Positions 34,494 to 46,699 of a DNA stretch of 64,000 nucleotides are shown here, in pieces. The DNA is from Branchiostoma floridae (lineage: Eukaryota; Chordata; Leptocardii; Amphioxiformes; Branchiostomatidae). The stretch is from positions 33,516,308-33,580,307 of the forward strand of contig NC_049982.1 in assembly GCF_000003815.2 (NCBI RefSeq). The letters are read 5' to 3'. The translations under genes were made by a program, and so were the position numbers. Within the stretch, counting starts at the first letter, position 1. The number at the start of each line of letters is the position of its first letter. A model generated the notes under the pieces. It did no database searches. It had not been told where the DNA came from and was given only the letters and a program-made list of their open reading frames with translations.

Positions 34494-36045
34494 GGGACTG
34501 TACGATATTTATCAGGGGGGAGGGCTGGTGCGTTAGGGGGGGAGGGAGGGCCAGGTTAATTTTTTTTGAGGTGGGGGGAGGGCCATGTTAATTTTTTTTT
34601 AGATAGGGGGGAGGGCCATGTTAATTTTTTTGAAAGAATTGTTTATACTCTTTTTGTTTTGATATCTTGACATGGCCCTAAAACTGATAAAATAAGCCTT
34701 CTGAATAGCCTAAAATGCAAGAGCTTCCAGGGGGCTTTGCCCCCCTAGGCCCCCCAAAGTGGCGCTGCCCTGGACCAGTGTTCCCGCCAGGCATACGTCA
34801 TTCCGTCTACAGACTTTTTTTTTTGGAAAGACGCACTCGGCTCGGCTGAGTTTCCCAAGATATTTAAGTTACAAAAGCGGTGCACAGTAAATATGTGAAG
34901 AATCCAAAACTATACACTTTATTTTTTATTCAAAACATTTCCTTTGTTTCAAAAAGACAAAATTTGCGGCAGAAAAAGGGGCCGCAATATTGTTGTCTAG
35001 GGTCGATCGAGTCGGCTGTGCACTGGCATTGGCGTCCGTAGCACATGGCGCGGCACGCCCCCCTCCCCAGACGGACTGTTGATCGCAGCGCCCAGCACGT
35101 CTTTTCTGGCTACTCCTTCAAGACTACACCGGTACTGATCACTGCCAAAGATGCAGCAGATCACCCTCCTTCGTATAATGTATAACGTTCTTGGTCTACT
35201 CTACTCTATGTAAAAAGAAATCCAGCGGTGAGCCAAAGATTTCACGCCGAAAACGGGGTTACCTGAGGTCGCACGAAACAAACGCACGCTCCTGGAAAAT
35301 GACGTCGCGGCCTTGTAAAACCCGACCGATTCGATAAATGATAAATTTGAGTAAAATCATCGGGCAAAATAGAAAAAAAAAACACAAGGTGTGATGGCGC
35401 CGTTTATTCTATCCTCTGGAAAAACTAGTATGACTTAAGCATTTGATGCGGGAGGGCGCAACATCGATCGCACGAGGTAGGCGGAAAAAAATTGGCAGGA
35501 TTTTTCCATGGGCTGACGAACTCACTGGCTAGAGCCCTGTTTGGAAGCATCAAAACCCCAAAATTTTCACATAGACATGACTGGACAAATAATACCCGGG
35601 CCAGATCACGGACTGCTGATTCCCCGAGCTTTGGGGAGAGGGCGGACGTCGATTACTGAAAAACGGGAGTAAAAAAGGGAACCGGCATCCAATCTCAAGG
35701 GCATAATTTTCCTCTCAAGTTGCAGGAAATTCTGTTTTAGAGGGTTTGAAAATCCAAAATTTCCCAGGGGAGCATGCCCCCGGACCCCTGCCCCGACGCT
35801 GTGAAAAAATCCTGGCGAGAACACTGGCGCCCTTGTGCCCTGACGTCTATATTAAGATTATTTTATCGGTTGTTTTTCTACCTGTTTAAAGATGCCTGTC
35901 GGGGGAGGGTCATGTTGATTTTTTTTAGGTGGAGGGGGAGGGTCACGTTAAATTTTTTTGAGATGGGGGGGAGGGCCATCAAAAAATTTTTTGATCCAAC
36001 TTCCAATGCACCAGCCCCCCCCCCTGATAAATATCGTACGGTCCC
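34494..36045. mobile_element. 1.55-kb inverted-repeat element with TTA target duplication
   Basis: The left end GGGACTGTACGATATTTATC and right end GATAAATATCGTACGGTCCC are near-perfect inverses, flanked by TTA (34491-34493 and 36046-36048). The 3-bp TTA duplication fits PIF/Harbinger. Both subterminal regions carry tandem G-rich units (GGGGGGAGGGCCATGTTAAT). A second inverted pair, CCAGTGTTCCCGCCAGG near 34777 and its inverse near 35810, suggests a nested element. No long open frame, so nonautonomous. Confidence 0.65.
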
Positions 36046-36809
36046 TTAGGGTATAAAAGACCAGCTTAACCCAGATCACTGTAGTATCACTGATGAAAGA
36101 TAGTGGATGCATCTGAAACTAATCTCCAAGCAGATCTTGTGTAGCATAAGACAGTTTCATAAGCTGGGGAAGGAGTTTTATGGCTGACAGAGGAGTACTT
36201 AGTTAAGGTATCTCGGTTGGCTAAATTGGCATTTTGACCTTCCACTATTTTCTTATTAATAAATTAAGAAAGAATGGAGCCGTAACGAATGTTGATAGAT
36301 GGGCATTAGAGAATTCTAAATCTGATTTTTTGGGGGCCAAATTGATGACGTCATCATTTTTATTGCCTCTGATATAATTTTTTTCTATGACAAAATGCAG
36401 CACTTTGGTACATACCACTGTAATGAAACTTCGTTTTTCGTTGCATAATGATGAAAGCTACAAACGTAGTGTTGCGCAAATTGATATCTACTAATGATCT
36501 GTAGTAATTAGAAAATGTTTGTTTTCATCTAATCAAAAAAAATTAATTCTTAATATATATAATAACTACAGATCGTTAGTACTCGTTCCCAGAGCATTGT
36601 GTAACACGGACAGCAAGGTATACGTAATACAAGGGAATGATCCCACAGTGCCCTGGACTCAAGATTGTCTTACCATCGATGGCATTAAAGATGAACATTG
36701 GCCATCAAGTTGGAACATCTTGGCCATCTTACACAGCCAACCACAGGCCTGTCACAGGTGGAGATTTTAAATCACATGACCCACGAGGCCCTATAGGGCC
36801 TAACTAGTT

Positions 36810-36930
36810 TTTTCTTGGCGGGAACATCCTCACTCAAGATGGAGGTCCTGGAGCAGCGCATCATCCCCATCATCGGCACTCGATTTGGTGATATACAACA
36901 ATTTCGCCCCAAAACTAAAAATTGATGCCG
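36810..36930 (+). promoter_or_regulatory. E2F-like site next to a possible first exon
   Basis: TTGGCGGGAA at 36815-36824 matches the E2F consensus. Fifteen bases on, an ATG at 36839 opens a short frame, MEVLEQRIIPIIGTRFGDIQ, with a possible weak donor (TTTG then GTGATA) at about 36885. Replication and recombination genes are commonly under E2F control, and SFR1 lies 2 kb downstream on this strand, so this could be its first exon. I do not recognise the peptide. Confidence 0.25.
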
Positions 36931-37067
36931 CTGTCTCTGACTATTGATTCCTCACATGTCTTAAGAGATATCATTGCTGGCGACGGAAGTGGATCATATG
37001 CTAATAGGCCTGCAGCATATTTCTTTCTGTGAGAGTCCAGGAAGGCATTTTTTCCGTAAACATACCT

Positions 37068-37150
37068 GTACGCTAGGGGAGTCGGCCGGCCAGAAAAAAC
37101 ATTATCCTCACCACAATGTTTTTTCTGGCCGGCAGACTCCCTTAGCGTAC
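37068..37150. repeat. 36-bp inverted repeat with 11-base loop
   Basis: Arms 37068-37103 and 37115-37150 pair with two mismatches (start GTACGCTAGGGGAGTCGGCC). The stem includes GGCCGGCCAG and a run of A/T. Confidence 0.85.
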
Positions 37151-37984
37151 TATTGACTCTATTTGTCCAATTTCTACAATTTAGACCACCGATCCACATA
37201 GCCTGGTAGAGGCTAAGTAATGGAAACACAGGGCTCGAAATACCACATGCATATTCACGTTTGTGCATGTAAAATTGGTGAATCCTGCGCCGCGGGTGTC
37301 CCGCAATACTCTGAACGCATGTCTGAAGACAACTGTTGCCAACAACAATAGACAACAAGAATTAAGATGCACAAAGAACTGTTGTCAGTCTAAAGTGGGC
37401 CGGTTGTACAGAACAGCTGTCCGGTAAAGGAATCCCTAAACAGATTTTAGACACTGGCTTTATTAGCACATTGCATTGGTCAGTGCCAGTGTAATAAAAC
37501 ATGTACATAACTTTGTCTTGGTAGTGATAATAGGCTATCAGTAATACTAGAGATTCATTTCCTTTCCTGTTTGTCGTTATTTGTCTGTCTTGGACTGTCC
37601 ATATCTTGGGCATAATTTATATTGTTGCAACTGATGCTGCGGAGACCATAACTATGGCACTGAGTATTTGTTACCTACGGTCACTTGTTGTTGTTTTTTA
37701 CCCAGGGTCTTTTTCCTTCTTATGTTGTATCTATTCTTCTTATTGTTACTGTTCTGTCCTATTTTAACCTCCAAACATGCAGGTACTGCTGTTTTCAAGT
37801 CACGAGATAATATTATAAACTCGGCACGAAAAGTTTGGAATATTAATTTCGTTGATAATGTTTCTGTTGTTTCTGCATCAATTTCAATGTATCATGTATC
37901 AATACAAAGCTTGTGTGATTTCTTTTCCAATGGTATCAAACTCATTATCAATGTTAACTCATGGAACAAGCACTATGCCTACTA

Positions 37985-38690
37985 GTATTTACGTGACTGA
38001 GTGGGTCACCAAAAAGAATTGCCCAAATTTCCCTGCTGCTGTTCAACACTGTACTAGTATTGCCCTGTTGGTATATGGCCGCGGGTGCCAATGATTCATT
38101 CAATCCCTTTTTCACGTAACTTTTGGTATACGGAACTTCTAAGTTTAGCACATTTGAGTAGAGTATTTTATGATTGTAAATATAATTCATGGCACAAGCA
38201 CCAGACCTGCTTACGTACTGGGGGTCACAAAAATAAAGTGCCAAAATTACCTTACTAAAGTCAAACACTCTGTTCAGCTCATTTTCTTCCGTCAGTATTG
38301 ACTTGTGAATGCAGGCAGGTTGAATGAACAGGACATGTTAATCAAAAAGGTTGAACCAAGAGGTGTTCAATCGAGTGCTAGCCATAAGCCATAGAAAGGC
38401 TATTCCATCCCAATACTGTACTCTAACATTGCATCCTGGAGGTAGTGCGGTTCTCCAAGTCGCCTCCATGCTTTGATTCGGCCATCCAACTGCCGAAAAG
38501 GCAGGTATACTCTACTCAAATGTGCTAAAGCCAACATGTACAAAACTTAATGTTCTGTATACCAAACGTGGTGCGAAAAAAGGATTGATTGAATCATTGA
38601 CACGCACAAATACAGGACGGTGCAGTATTGAAAATTTGGGCATTTTTTGGTGACCAACTCATGTAAGCAGGCCTGATGCTCGTTTCATGA
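37985..38690. repeat. Foldback region with arms of about 185 bp
   Basis: The left arm, about 37990-38172 (words GTCACCAAAAAGAATTGCCC, TGATTCATTCAATCCC, TTTGGTATACGGAAC, AGCACATTTGAGTAGAGTAT), matches the inverse of about 38494-38680. Part of the left arm is repeated directly at about 38190-38260. The stretch 36.05-38.87 kb otherwise shows no supported exon apart from the E2F-adjacent candidate. Confidence 0.6.
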
Positions 38691-38896
38691 GTTTACAATC
38701 ATAGTAACTTTGATCCCATAGGACTCGGAATTACACAGGCTTTTAAATGTTATATAATACATATACATTAAAATTGATGCAGAAACATTAGAAATATGAT
38801 CAACCAAATTTAACATTCCAAACTTTTTGTGCCAAGTTTTAGAACATAAACTGAATATTATTCTTTTTAGAATCTACAGAAAGATGCTGCTAAAAG

Positions 38897-40260
38897 GCTG
38901 GAACTGAGTGCAGGATACACAGACACGACAATAATTGCAAGCAGAGTCAAGTCCTAGCAACAATAATGCAAAAGATGCAACCACAGAAAGTGGAAGGCGA
39001 TTCCATCAAGTATTCTACAGCTACAACAATTGATCCTTGTGCATATCACAAAACTATGAACAAAGCAGGGACACAAGACACACAGACTTGTATGAGGAAA
39101 CAAGAAATTGGTGATTTGTTGGCTGAGAAGCAGAAGTTGCAAGATGTAATCGACCAGAACGAGGAAAAGTTACGACGGCTAAACCTGATAAAACATCACA
39201 AGGTACTACATGTGTGTCCTCCTTTTTAAGCTAGAATAAATTATGTTAAGTGTTCATCTACAAGCCCAGTCTTTGATAAAAGTGAACATTTCTCAGACAC
39301 AATAAAAAAGACACATTGAATACATCTTTTGTATTTTAGACCACACCAATTTTATTTGTTGTTTCTCAGATTTAGAAAAAAATCAGGTCGGTCGGTCAGT
39401 CAAAAAAAAATAAATAAATAGATATTTTTGAAAAAGTCAGGGGTAGGAGAGATCGGACAGGAAAACCTAAACTATTAACATTTAGGGGGTCCCTGGTAGT
39501 AAAGTCCAACGTTTGAAGAAAAATGATAAACGTACCGTCCAAAATAGGCACATATAGCTACTGGAATTTGAGGCCGATAGTTAATTTGAGAAAGAAGCGG
39601 CAGTGAAATTTTGTCCACATGAGGTGTGGCCATCAACTTGAAAAGTTTTTCTTTTATCAAATTGGAAAAAAAATTGGTCGGGAAATCCAAGAAATAACAA
39701 ATACGGTAAAATTGGTGTAGCCATGTGTTGAACACATGGGTGTCTAAATTGTGCATACCTTGGAAATTGCTTCAAACTCATTGCTTATCTTATCTGGCAG
39801 TATTAGGAAGAACTTCTAGGAATTGTCCAAATTCAATGACGACTAACTTGTGATACTGGATGAGAAATTTTGATTACTGACATCACATAATTCAATCAAT
39901 ATATAGGTGAGTAGATGTCAGCACGATTCAAGTTTCAAACAGTGAGACCGCTCTAAATTATGACAGACTTATGTAAAACAGGTGAAAACTTTACTTTGAA
40001 GTATATTTCTCATAGTATAGCAAGCTTTTCTATTTTTAGTGTAGCTTTCCTTTAAACAATTTTGCATCTCTCCTCAGGCAGACTTGTCCAAACTGCAACA
40101 GCTGATAGTCAAGTGGCAACAGGTGAGCCAACAGGTGCTGCTACAGCTGCAGGAGAGAGCACCTGCAGACCAAAGGCCCACCCTTGGCCAACTGATGGAC
40201 CACATGGGGATAGATGAGAACATATTACAACTGGACAGGGAACAGGACTGCTTCAACTAG
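38897..40260 (+). CDS. SFR1: Swi5-dependent recombination repair protein 1 (SFR1/Mei5), last two exons
   Basis: Partner of SWI5 that stimulates RAD51 strand exchange. The penultimate exon ends at 39202 (CACAAG then GTACTA) and encodes a coiled coil, EIGDLLAEKQKLQDVIDQNE then KLRRLNLIKHHK. The last exon, 40078-40260, follows a strong acceptor (CTCTCCTCAG) in phase 0 and encodes ADLSKLQQLIVKWQQVSQQV then LGQLMDHMGIDENILQLDRE and a TAG stop. This matches the conserved C-terminus of SFR1 (coiled coil, K-W-x5-Q, LxQLIDHxGxDDxxLxYxxxxxxF). The exon's 5' boundary is unclear. The best-looking acceptor (TTCTTTTTAG, exon from 38871) would put an in-frame stop at 38891 in this frame, so I give 38897 as the earliest open start. 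The N-terminal exons are not found; that part of the family is poorly conserved. Confidence 0.75.
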
Positions 40261-41164
40261 TGAGGAATGGGACAGATGGATTTATCACCAGTTCTTTGGA
40301 GGGTGTTTATACATTAAAGGCCACAACATTTCATTTCTATCAGATTTTGGCAGGGTTTTACAGGATTGTTTGACTACCGAATTACTTTATTAGGCATTTT
40401 CTATGCAATGATAGGACTTTTATACATTAGTAATCTGATTGGAGAAGATTGTCAACAAATATGATTTATGCATAAGAGGCCCTTATTTGCATGTTTTCAG
40501 AAACTTCTATATGCGTTAACAAACAAGGATAGAATTTTTCTATCTGTGACATATATCAATAGGTGAATCTTTTGGCTAGCCTTTTATGCCACAATGTGAA
40601 ATCTCACATTAGTGAATTAGTGACAGGACATCCCCATCCACAGTGACAGGATGCCGCCCAGAGCCCATTTCGTTGTTGGAAACCCCGTCCCTGCCCTGCA
40701 TACAAACGTCCAACCCATCCGGGATGCTTTTAATTTCACTGAGGTTGTTCAGCAGACATGCAAAGAAGTTTCTTTTCAGCATAATCTGCAATGTATATGA
40801 ATTACATAGATGTTAAACATATCAAAGTGTTATCTGTTTTCAGGAAGCTATTGTACTTAGTACATGTTGTGTGTACTATTTTTACTACTTAGTTTCTATT
40901 ATACTACTATTTACTAGTATTGCATTTTGGCAGGGTATTTGGTGAGCAACCTATACCTTTGCCAAGGAATATCATCAGTAACAATGTAAAGCACATAATG
41001 TTACAGACAAGTTGATGGTTGGCCAAATAATTCAATATGTTATATTGCAAAAGCAGCACAACATACAAATGTGCACTTGAGTTTCTATAAAAATTATCTA
41101 CATGAGATACACACAACTCTTACACTCCATGTAGTAGTATTTTAGCAGCAGTGTCCATTATTAG

Positions 41165-41405
41165 ATTATACTGCTGCTGGGTTCCCTGACACGGGTAGGC
41201 TTCCATGTTCAGCGGGTTCATGGATGCAGCAGTCAAACACCTTGCCACGGGTTTTGAAGGGCAGGTACCTGGAGGTAAGGATGGGCAGGAGCTTCTTAAA
41301 TTTACCCCAGGCGACACAGGATCTGGTGGTGATTGCAAGCTCACATCCACCACCAGCACAGAGCATGTCCCCAAGGTAACAGAAGCTGGAGAGCACAAGA
41401 ACTAT
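41165..41405 (-). pseudogene. Non-LTR reverse transcriptase C-terminal fragment
   Basis: The minus-strand frame gives SFCYLGDMLCAGGGCELAIT, then AWGKFKKLLPILTSRYLPFK and TRGKVFDCCI. This is the familiar 3' region after the catalytic palm of LINE-type reverse transcriptases (F-x-YLGD-x-L, R-x2-x-A-x-x-K-F, LTS-x-x-x-x-x-K-x-RGKVY). No YADD catalytic motif is present, so it is a relic about 80 residues long. Confidence 0.7.
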
Positions 41406-43731
41406 CTAACACCTCTTAGATTGTCGCAATCCATTCTAAGGTTCTTTACACAAGTTTACTTAAAGTTTAAACCATGAAACTAAAACACCTTCTGAAGGTG
41501 GTCAAGCACCAGGAGGCCAAAAGGCATAGAAAAGATCAGGATCACAACACCTTACCACGTTACAAATATCATTGCAACCCTTCCACAGGGTCCTAAGTTA
41601 TTTGCTGCGCACACAAATATACACAAAACAACCAACCCTGCAGATCAACAACAAAATTCACACCAAATAAGCATCCACTATACATTTATGTACACCTAAC
41701 CACACATAAAAATCAACACCATAGCAAGTCCAGGTGCAAAGATATATCACAAAATATGCTGCTGCAGTACCAAGGTCAACCAACAGGGGGCATAACATCG
41801 ACCTGCACCATCACCATGCCCACACCTACCGAAAACCTTTCAGCCGTTTGAGACATACCCCACTTAACCTCCAGGGTGAAAACAGTATGGCAACAATATG
41901 GTATGGCATCTTCATGGAGGTAAAAAATGTGAATGTCAACAAAGTACAAACACAAGAATCATATGGTAAGTAAATTGACTTCTTCTCTCTTCTTTGTGAT
42001 CCTAAAAACGTAGGAACAAATATCTTCGGCAGCTGGACATTACCCAAAGAAGAAAAAGAAAGGTTTGCCTTAATTCATAGAGAATTAATAATTTGTTTGG
42101 CGACCTCATATCTCCATGAAATATTTAGAGCTTTTGCAAATTTTATGCAATTGACTTGTACATTTATGCATGGTGTTGTTCATCATTGACTAACGTACAC
42201 ATGTCACAAGAATAAAGTTCCCATCATTAACCGTTTTTTCTACTTCATTTATTGAAGTCTAGTTATTGAAAACACTAAAATTATACAATTTCGTAATTAA
42301 TGATGCAAATTTATTGGTCATTTACATAACATGTATATCATTGTGACCTGCATGCCTAGTAATGGAAATCTGTCGTTCATTTCTGCAGTGATCCTCCTTT
42401 GATTGTCTTGACAAAAAGGGGAAAGGCGGCAAATGTTTATTTATGCTTGTAAACATATTTACTAAGTCTCTTCTACATCATAAAAGGGTAAAACAGTGAA
42501 AAAACTTTTGAATAAATACCATTGGTAATGTATTACACCCGATAATTTCGCTTAAGAGCGGTTTCAGCGCATTTGCGCGTCACATGAGCTTTGCAATTAA
42601 AAATTGGAGAAAGGCGACAAATGGTAATTTTTGTTTGCAAACATCTTTATTAAGTATATTCTACCTTATAAAAGTGTAAAGCAGTGAAAAAAACTTTTGA
42701 ATAAATGCCATTGGTAATGTATTAGAGCCGATAATTTCGCTCAAAACGGTTTCAGCGCATTTGCGCGTCACATGAACTTTGCAATTAAAAATTGGAGAAA
42801 GGCGGCAAATGGTAATTTTTGTTTGCAAACATCTTTATTAAGTATATTCTACCTTATAAAAGTGTAAAGCAGTGAAAAAAACTTTTGAATAAATGCCATT
42901 GGTAATGTATTAGAGCCGATAATTTCGCTCAAAACATAAGGTTAAGAGCCATTTCAGTGCACTTGCGCGTCACATGAACTTTGCAATTAAAAATCGGGGA
43001 AAGGCGGCAAATTATTATTTTTGCTTGCAAACATCTTTATTAAGTCTATTCGGCATTTTAAATGTGTAAAACAGTAAAAAAAACGCTTTTGAAAAATGCC
43101 ATTGGTCAAAATGATCAAAACATAAGGTTAAGAGCCTTTTCAGCGTATTTGCGCGACACATGAGCTTTGCAATTAGAAATCGGAGAAATGCGGTAAATTA
43201 TCATTTTTGCTTGTGAACATCTTTATCAAGCCTATTCTGCATTATAAATGTGTAAAACAGTGAAAAAAACGCTTTTCAAAAATGCCATTCGTAATATATC
43301 ACACCCGATAACTTCGCTCAAAATATAAGGTTGAGAGCCATTTCAGCGCACTTGCGCGTCACATGAACTTTGCAATTAAAAATCGGGGAAAGACGGCAAA
43401 TTATCATTTTTTGCTTGTAAACATATTCTACCTTTTAAATGTGCAAAATAGTGAAAAAAAAACCTATTAAAAAGAATGCAATTAACCCGATAATTTCGGT
43501 CAAAACAAGATTAAGAGCCATTTCAGCGCACTTGCGCGACACATGAGCTTTGCAATTAAAAATCAGATAAAGGCGGCAAATTGTTATTTTTGTTTGCAAA
43601 CATCTTTATTTAGGCTATTGTACCTTCAAAGGTGTAAAAACAGTGAGAAAAAACACTTTTGAAAAATGCCATTCATAATGTATTAGACCCGATAATTTCG
43701 CTGAAAACGCATGATTTAGACCCTTTGAGCG

Positions 43732-44694
43732 GGGTTTATGAAAAAGGCTGGACTGTCTACCTGGGCTGGCTATCACGTCAGGCTACTTGGACCTACGACA
43801 GCCCATTGGGACAAAAGCTGTTTAGCAGTAGGGGTTGTCTGTGCTCAATGAAGAAGCTATGTGTGAAGCTATTGTGAGAGGTTCTGAGTTCAAATCAGTT
43901 GATATGCCACCGATCTTGTGCCCTTGCTGGGAAGGGCTATTAACACGACTTATCGAGCTGATTGGATTAGTCTTAAGACTGGTGGCTTACGTGGCTAGTT
44001 GGTCAAAGGCGTCCAGGAGCCGTTCTTTAGTGGCTGTCGGGGTCCAGGCTTTTGTGCCATGCATTAGGATCGACAATTGAATTGTGAGGAGCTTAAAATA
44101 AGCGTTGCTAAAGTGCAAGGGTCTAGAAACTGCTGCCATTCGCTGCTAACTCAGGTGACCTCAATACGACAGCAATTACCCCAGGTGTGGCCATAGGACT
44201 TAAGGTTTTAAACCACTTACATTGGGAAGGAAGGACCCCTAGTCTTTTCCGTAAGTGTGGTGGGTTCTTTGCCCTATCTGAGGGAGGGCCCTTACCGAAG
44301 CTAGGTACTCTTTTCTCTACCCTAGTGAAGGTAGGAAAGTCGTGTTATTCTACTGTTAAGAGCTCTTCCCAGGCGCACAAGATCGGTGATTCAAACCCAG
44401 AACCTCTGGGTTATGTAAGATACACAGCACCTTCACACACAGCTGCTTCACACACAGCCCCTTCACACACAGCTCCTTCAAACACAGCTGCTTCACAAAC
44501 AGCTCATTCACACACTGCCACTTCACACAGCTCATTCACATTATAACACACAGATCCTTCAGACACAGCTTCTTCGCTGAGAACAAACAACCCCTACTGC
44601 TAAAGCAGCTTTTGTCCCAATGGGCTTTCGTAGGTCCAAGTAGCCTGACGTGATAGCCAGCCCAGGTAGACAGCCCAGCCTTTTCCGTAAACCC
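43732..44694. mobile_element. Mutator-like nonautonomous element with long inverted ends and 9-bp duplication
   Basis: Inverted ends of about 138 bp (left GGGTTTATGAAAAAGGCTGG; right inverse GGGTTTACGGAAAAGGCTGG) are flanked by CTTTGAGCG on both sides (43723-43731, 44695-44703). Nine-base duplications and long ends are characteristic of Mutator-like elements. A satellite unit near 45715 (CCTTTTGGGCGCTCTTGCGC) shows the uninterrupted target. The interior holds a SINE fragment (about 44235-44410) and a (TTCACACACAGCTCC)n minisatellite at about 44430-44540. No transposase. Confidence 0.8.
44235..44410 (-). mobile_element. SINE fragment inside the Mutator-like element
   Basis: Words GTGTGGTGGGTTCTT, AGCTAGGTACTC and GCACAAGATCGGTGAT parallel the copy at 46300-46612 in the same orientation. 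Both ends appear lost. Confidence 0.6.
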
Positions 44695-46299
44695 CTTTGA
44701 GCGCTCTTGCGCCAGATATAAACTTTTGAGTCAAAAACGGGGAAAGGCGGCAAGTCTTTATTCATGCTTGCAAACATATTTACTAAGTCTATTTTACATT
44801 ATAAAAGTGTAAAACAGTGAAAAAAACTTTTGAATAAATGCCATTGATAATGTATTATACCCGATAATTTCGCTCAAAACATAAGGTTAAGAGCTCCTTT
44901 CCAGCGCATTTGCGCGTTACATGAACTTTACAATTAAAAAGTCGGGGAAAGGCGGCAAATGGTTATTTTTGTTTGTTTACATCTTTATTAAGTATATTCT
45001 ACCTTATAAAAGTGTAAAAAAGTGAAAAAAAAATTTTGAAAAAATGCCATTGGTAATGTATTAATATTAGAGCCGTTAATTTCGCTCAAAACATAAGGTG
45101 AAGAGCCATTTCAGTGCACTTGCGCGTCACATGAACTTTGCAATTAAAAATCGGGGAAAGGCGACAAATTATTATTTTTGCTTGTAAACATCTTTATTAA
45201 GCCTATTCTGCATTATAAATGTGGAAAACAGTGAAAAAACGCTTTTGAAAATGCCATTGGTAATGTATTACACCCGATAACTTCGCTGAAGAGCGGTTTC
45301 AGCGCATTTAAGCACATAAGGCTGAGAGCCATTTCAGTGCACTTGCGCGTCATATGAACTTTGCAATCAAAAATTGGGGAAAGTGGGCAAATTATTATTT
45401 TTACTTGTGAACTTCTATATTAACTCTATTCTGCCTTATAAATGTGTAAAAAGGTGAGAAAAAACACTATTGAAAAATGCCATTGGTCAAAATGCTCAAA
45501 ACATAAGGTTAAGAGCCTTTTCAGCGCATTTGCGCGACACATGAGCTTTGCAATTAAAAATCAGATAAAGGCGGCAAATGGTTATTTTTGCTTGTGAACA
45601 TCTTTATCAACTCTATTCTACCTTATAAAAGTGTAAAACTGTGAGAAAAACCCTTTTGATAAAATGCCATTCATAATGTATTAGACCCGATAATTTCGCT
45701 GAAAACGCATGATTGAGGCCTTTTGGGCGCTCTTGCGCCAGATATAAACTTTGGAGATAAAAAAAGGGAAAGGCGGCAAATGTTTATTTATGCTTGCAAA
45801 CATATTTACTTAGTCTCTTCTACGTTATAAATGTGTAAAACAGTGAACAAACACTTTGAAAAAAATGCCATTGGTAATGTATTACACCCGGAAATTTCGC
45901 TCAAAACATAAGGTTAAGAGCGTTTTCAGCGCATTTGCGTGACACATGAGCTTTGTAATTAAAAATCGGGGAAAGACGGCAAATGGTTATTTTTGCTTGA
46001 AATCATATTTTGCTTGTGAACATCTTTATCAATTCTATTCTACCATATAAAGGTGTAAAACAGCGGAAAAACACTTTTGAGTAAATGCCATTGGTAATGT
46101 ATTACACCCAATATTTTTCCTCAAAACGTAAGATTTTGAGCCTTTTTATATGAACTTTGCAATCCGGGGAAAGGCGGTACTTGTGGTCGCCTTGTGCATA
46201 GTTTTCAACGTTAAACATAACTTACTACATCAAATTTTATCCTATGCTTTGGTTTGTTTCGATACAGATCTCCATAGGTGACTATAATGTAACTATTCT

Positions 46300-46612
46300 T
46301 CCTGGAGTCCGGGTGATTTGTAGAGCTAGAGAATCACCAACTCTACACGGAAAGATCTGCACCACCGCACAGCGCACGTGTGGTGGGTTCTTCAACGTGC
46401 ATGGGGTGTGGCTCTCCCCAAACACGGGACCTACATTCAACGTTCTATCCGAGGGACAGCCCAAGCCAAAGCTAGGTACTCATTTTCACCTGAGAAAAGT
46501 GTGGAAAGCTGTGTTAAGTGCCTTTCCCAAGGGCACAAGATCGGTGACACGCCAGGAATCGAACTTGAGACCTCTCGGTCCCGAGCTGCCACGCGAACTC
46601 GCTCTAAAGGTT
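46300..46612 (-). mobile_element. tRNA-derived SINE copy
   Basis: On the minus strand the 5' part reads GTGGCAGCTCGGGACC then GTTCGATTCCTGGCG, resembling the A and B boxes of a pol III promoter of tRNA type. The shared centre GGTCCCGTGTTTGGGGAGAG and GCACGTTGAAGAACCCACCA also occurs in the copy at 3445-3792. The order of pol III head and conserved centre supports a SINE. Confidence 0.65.
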
Positions 46613-46699
46613 TGGGGCTGTATATTGGATGCAGATTCAAAGCAACTGAGCCAATTTTGTGCTTCATACTTTATTATTGCATGCAACACTCACACATAG

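Larger units (their letters stand above)
42405..46180. repeat. Satellite-like tandem array, about 190-210 bp unit, about 15 copies
   Basis: The marker GGGGAAAGGCGGCAAATGG or a close variant recurs near 42424, 42611, 42798, 43000, 43190, 43387, 43568, then 44744, 44947, 45157, 45375, 45567, 45768, 45972 and 46167. Each unit also has GCATTTGCGCGTCACATGAA and CCGATAATTTCGCTCAAAAC. Units are diverged by point changes and small indels. The array is split by an inserted element at 43732-44694. Confidence 0.9.

Noticed and set aside
44187..44546. A 119-residue frame ending in a SHTAP-type repeat
   Set aside because: It consists of a SINE fragment and a 15-bp minisatellite within a transposon, not a gene.
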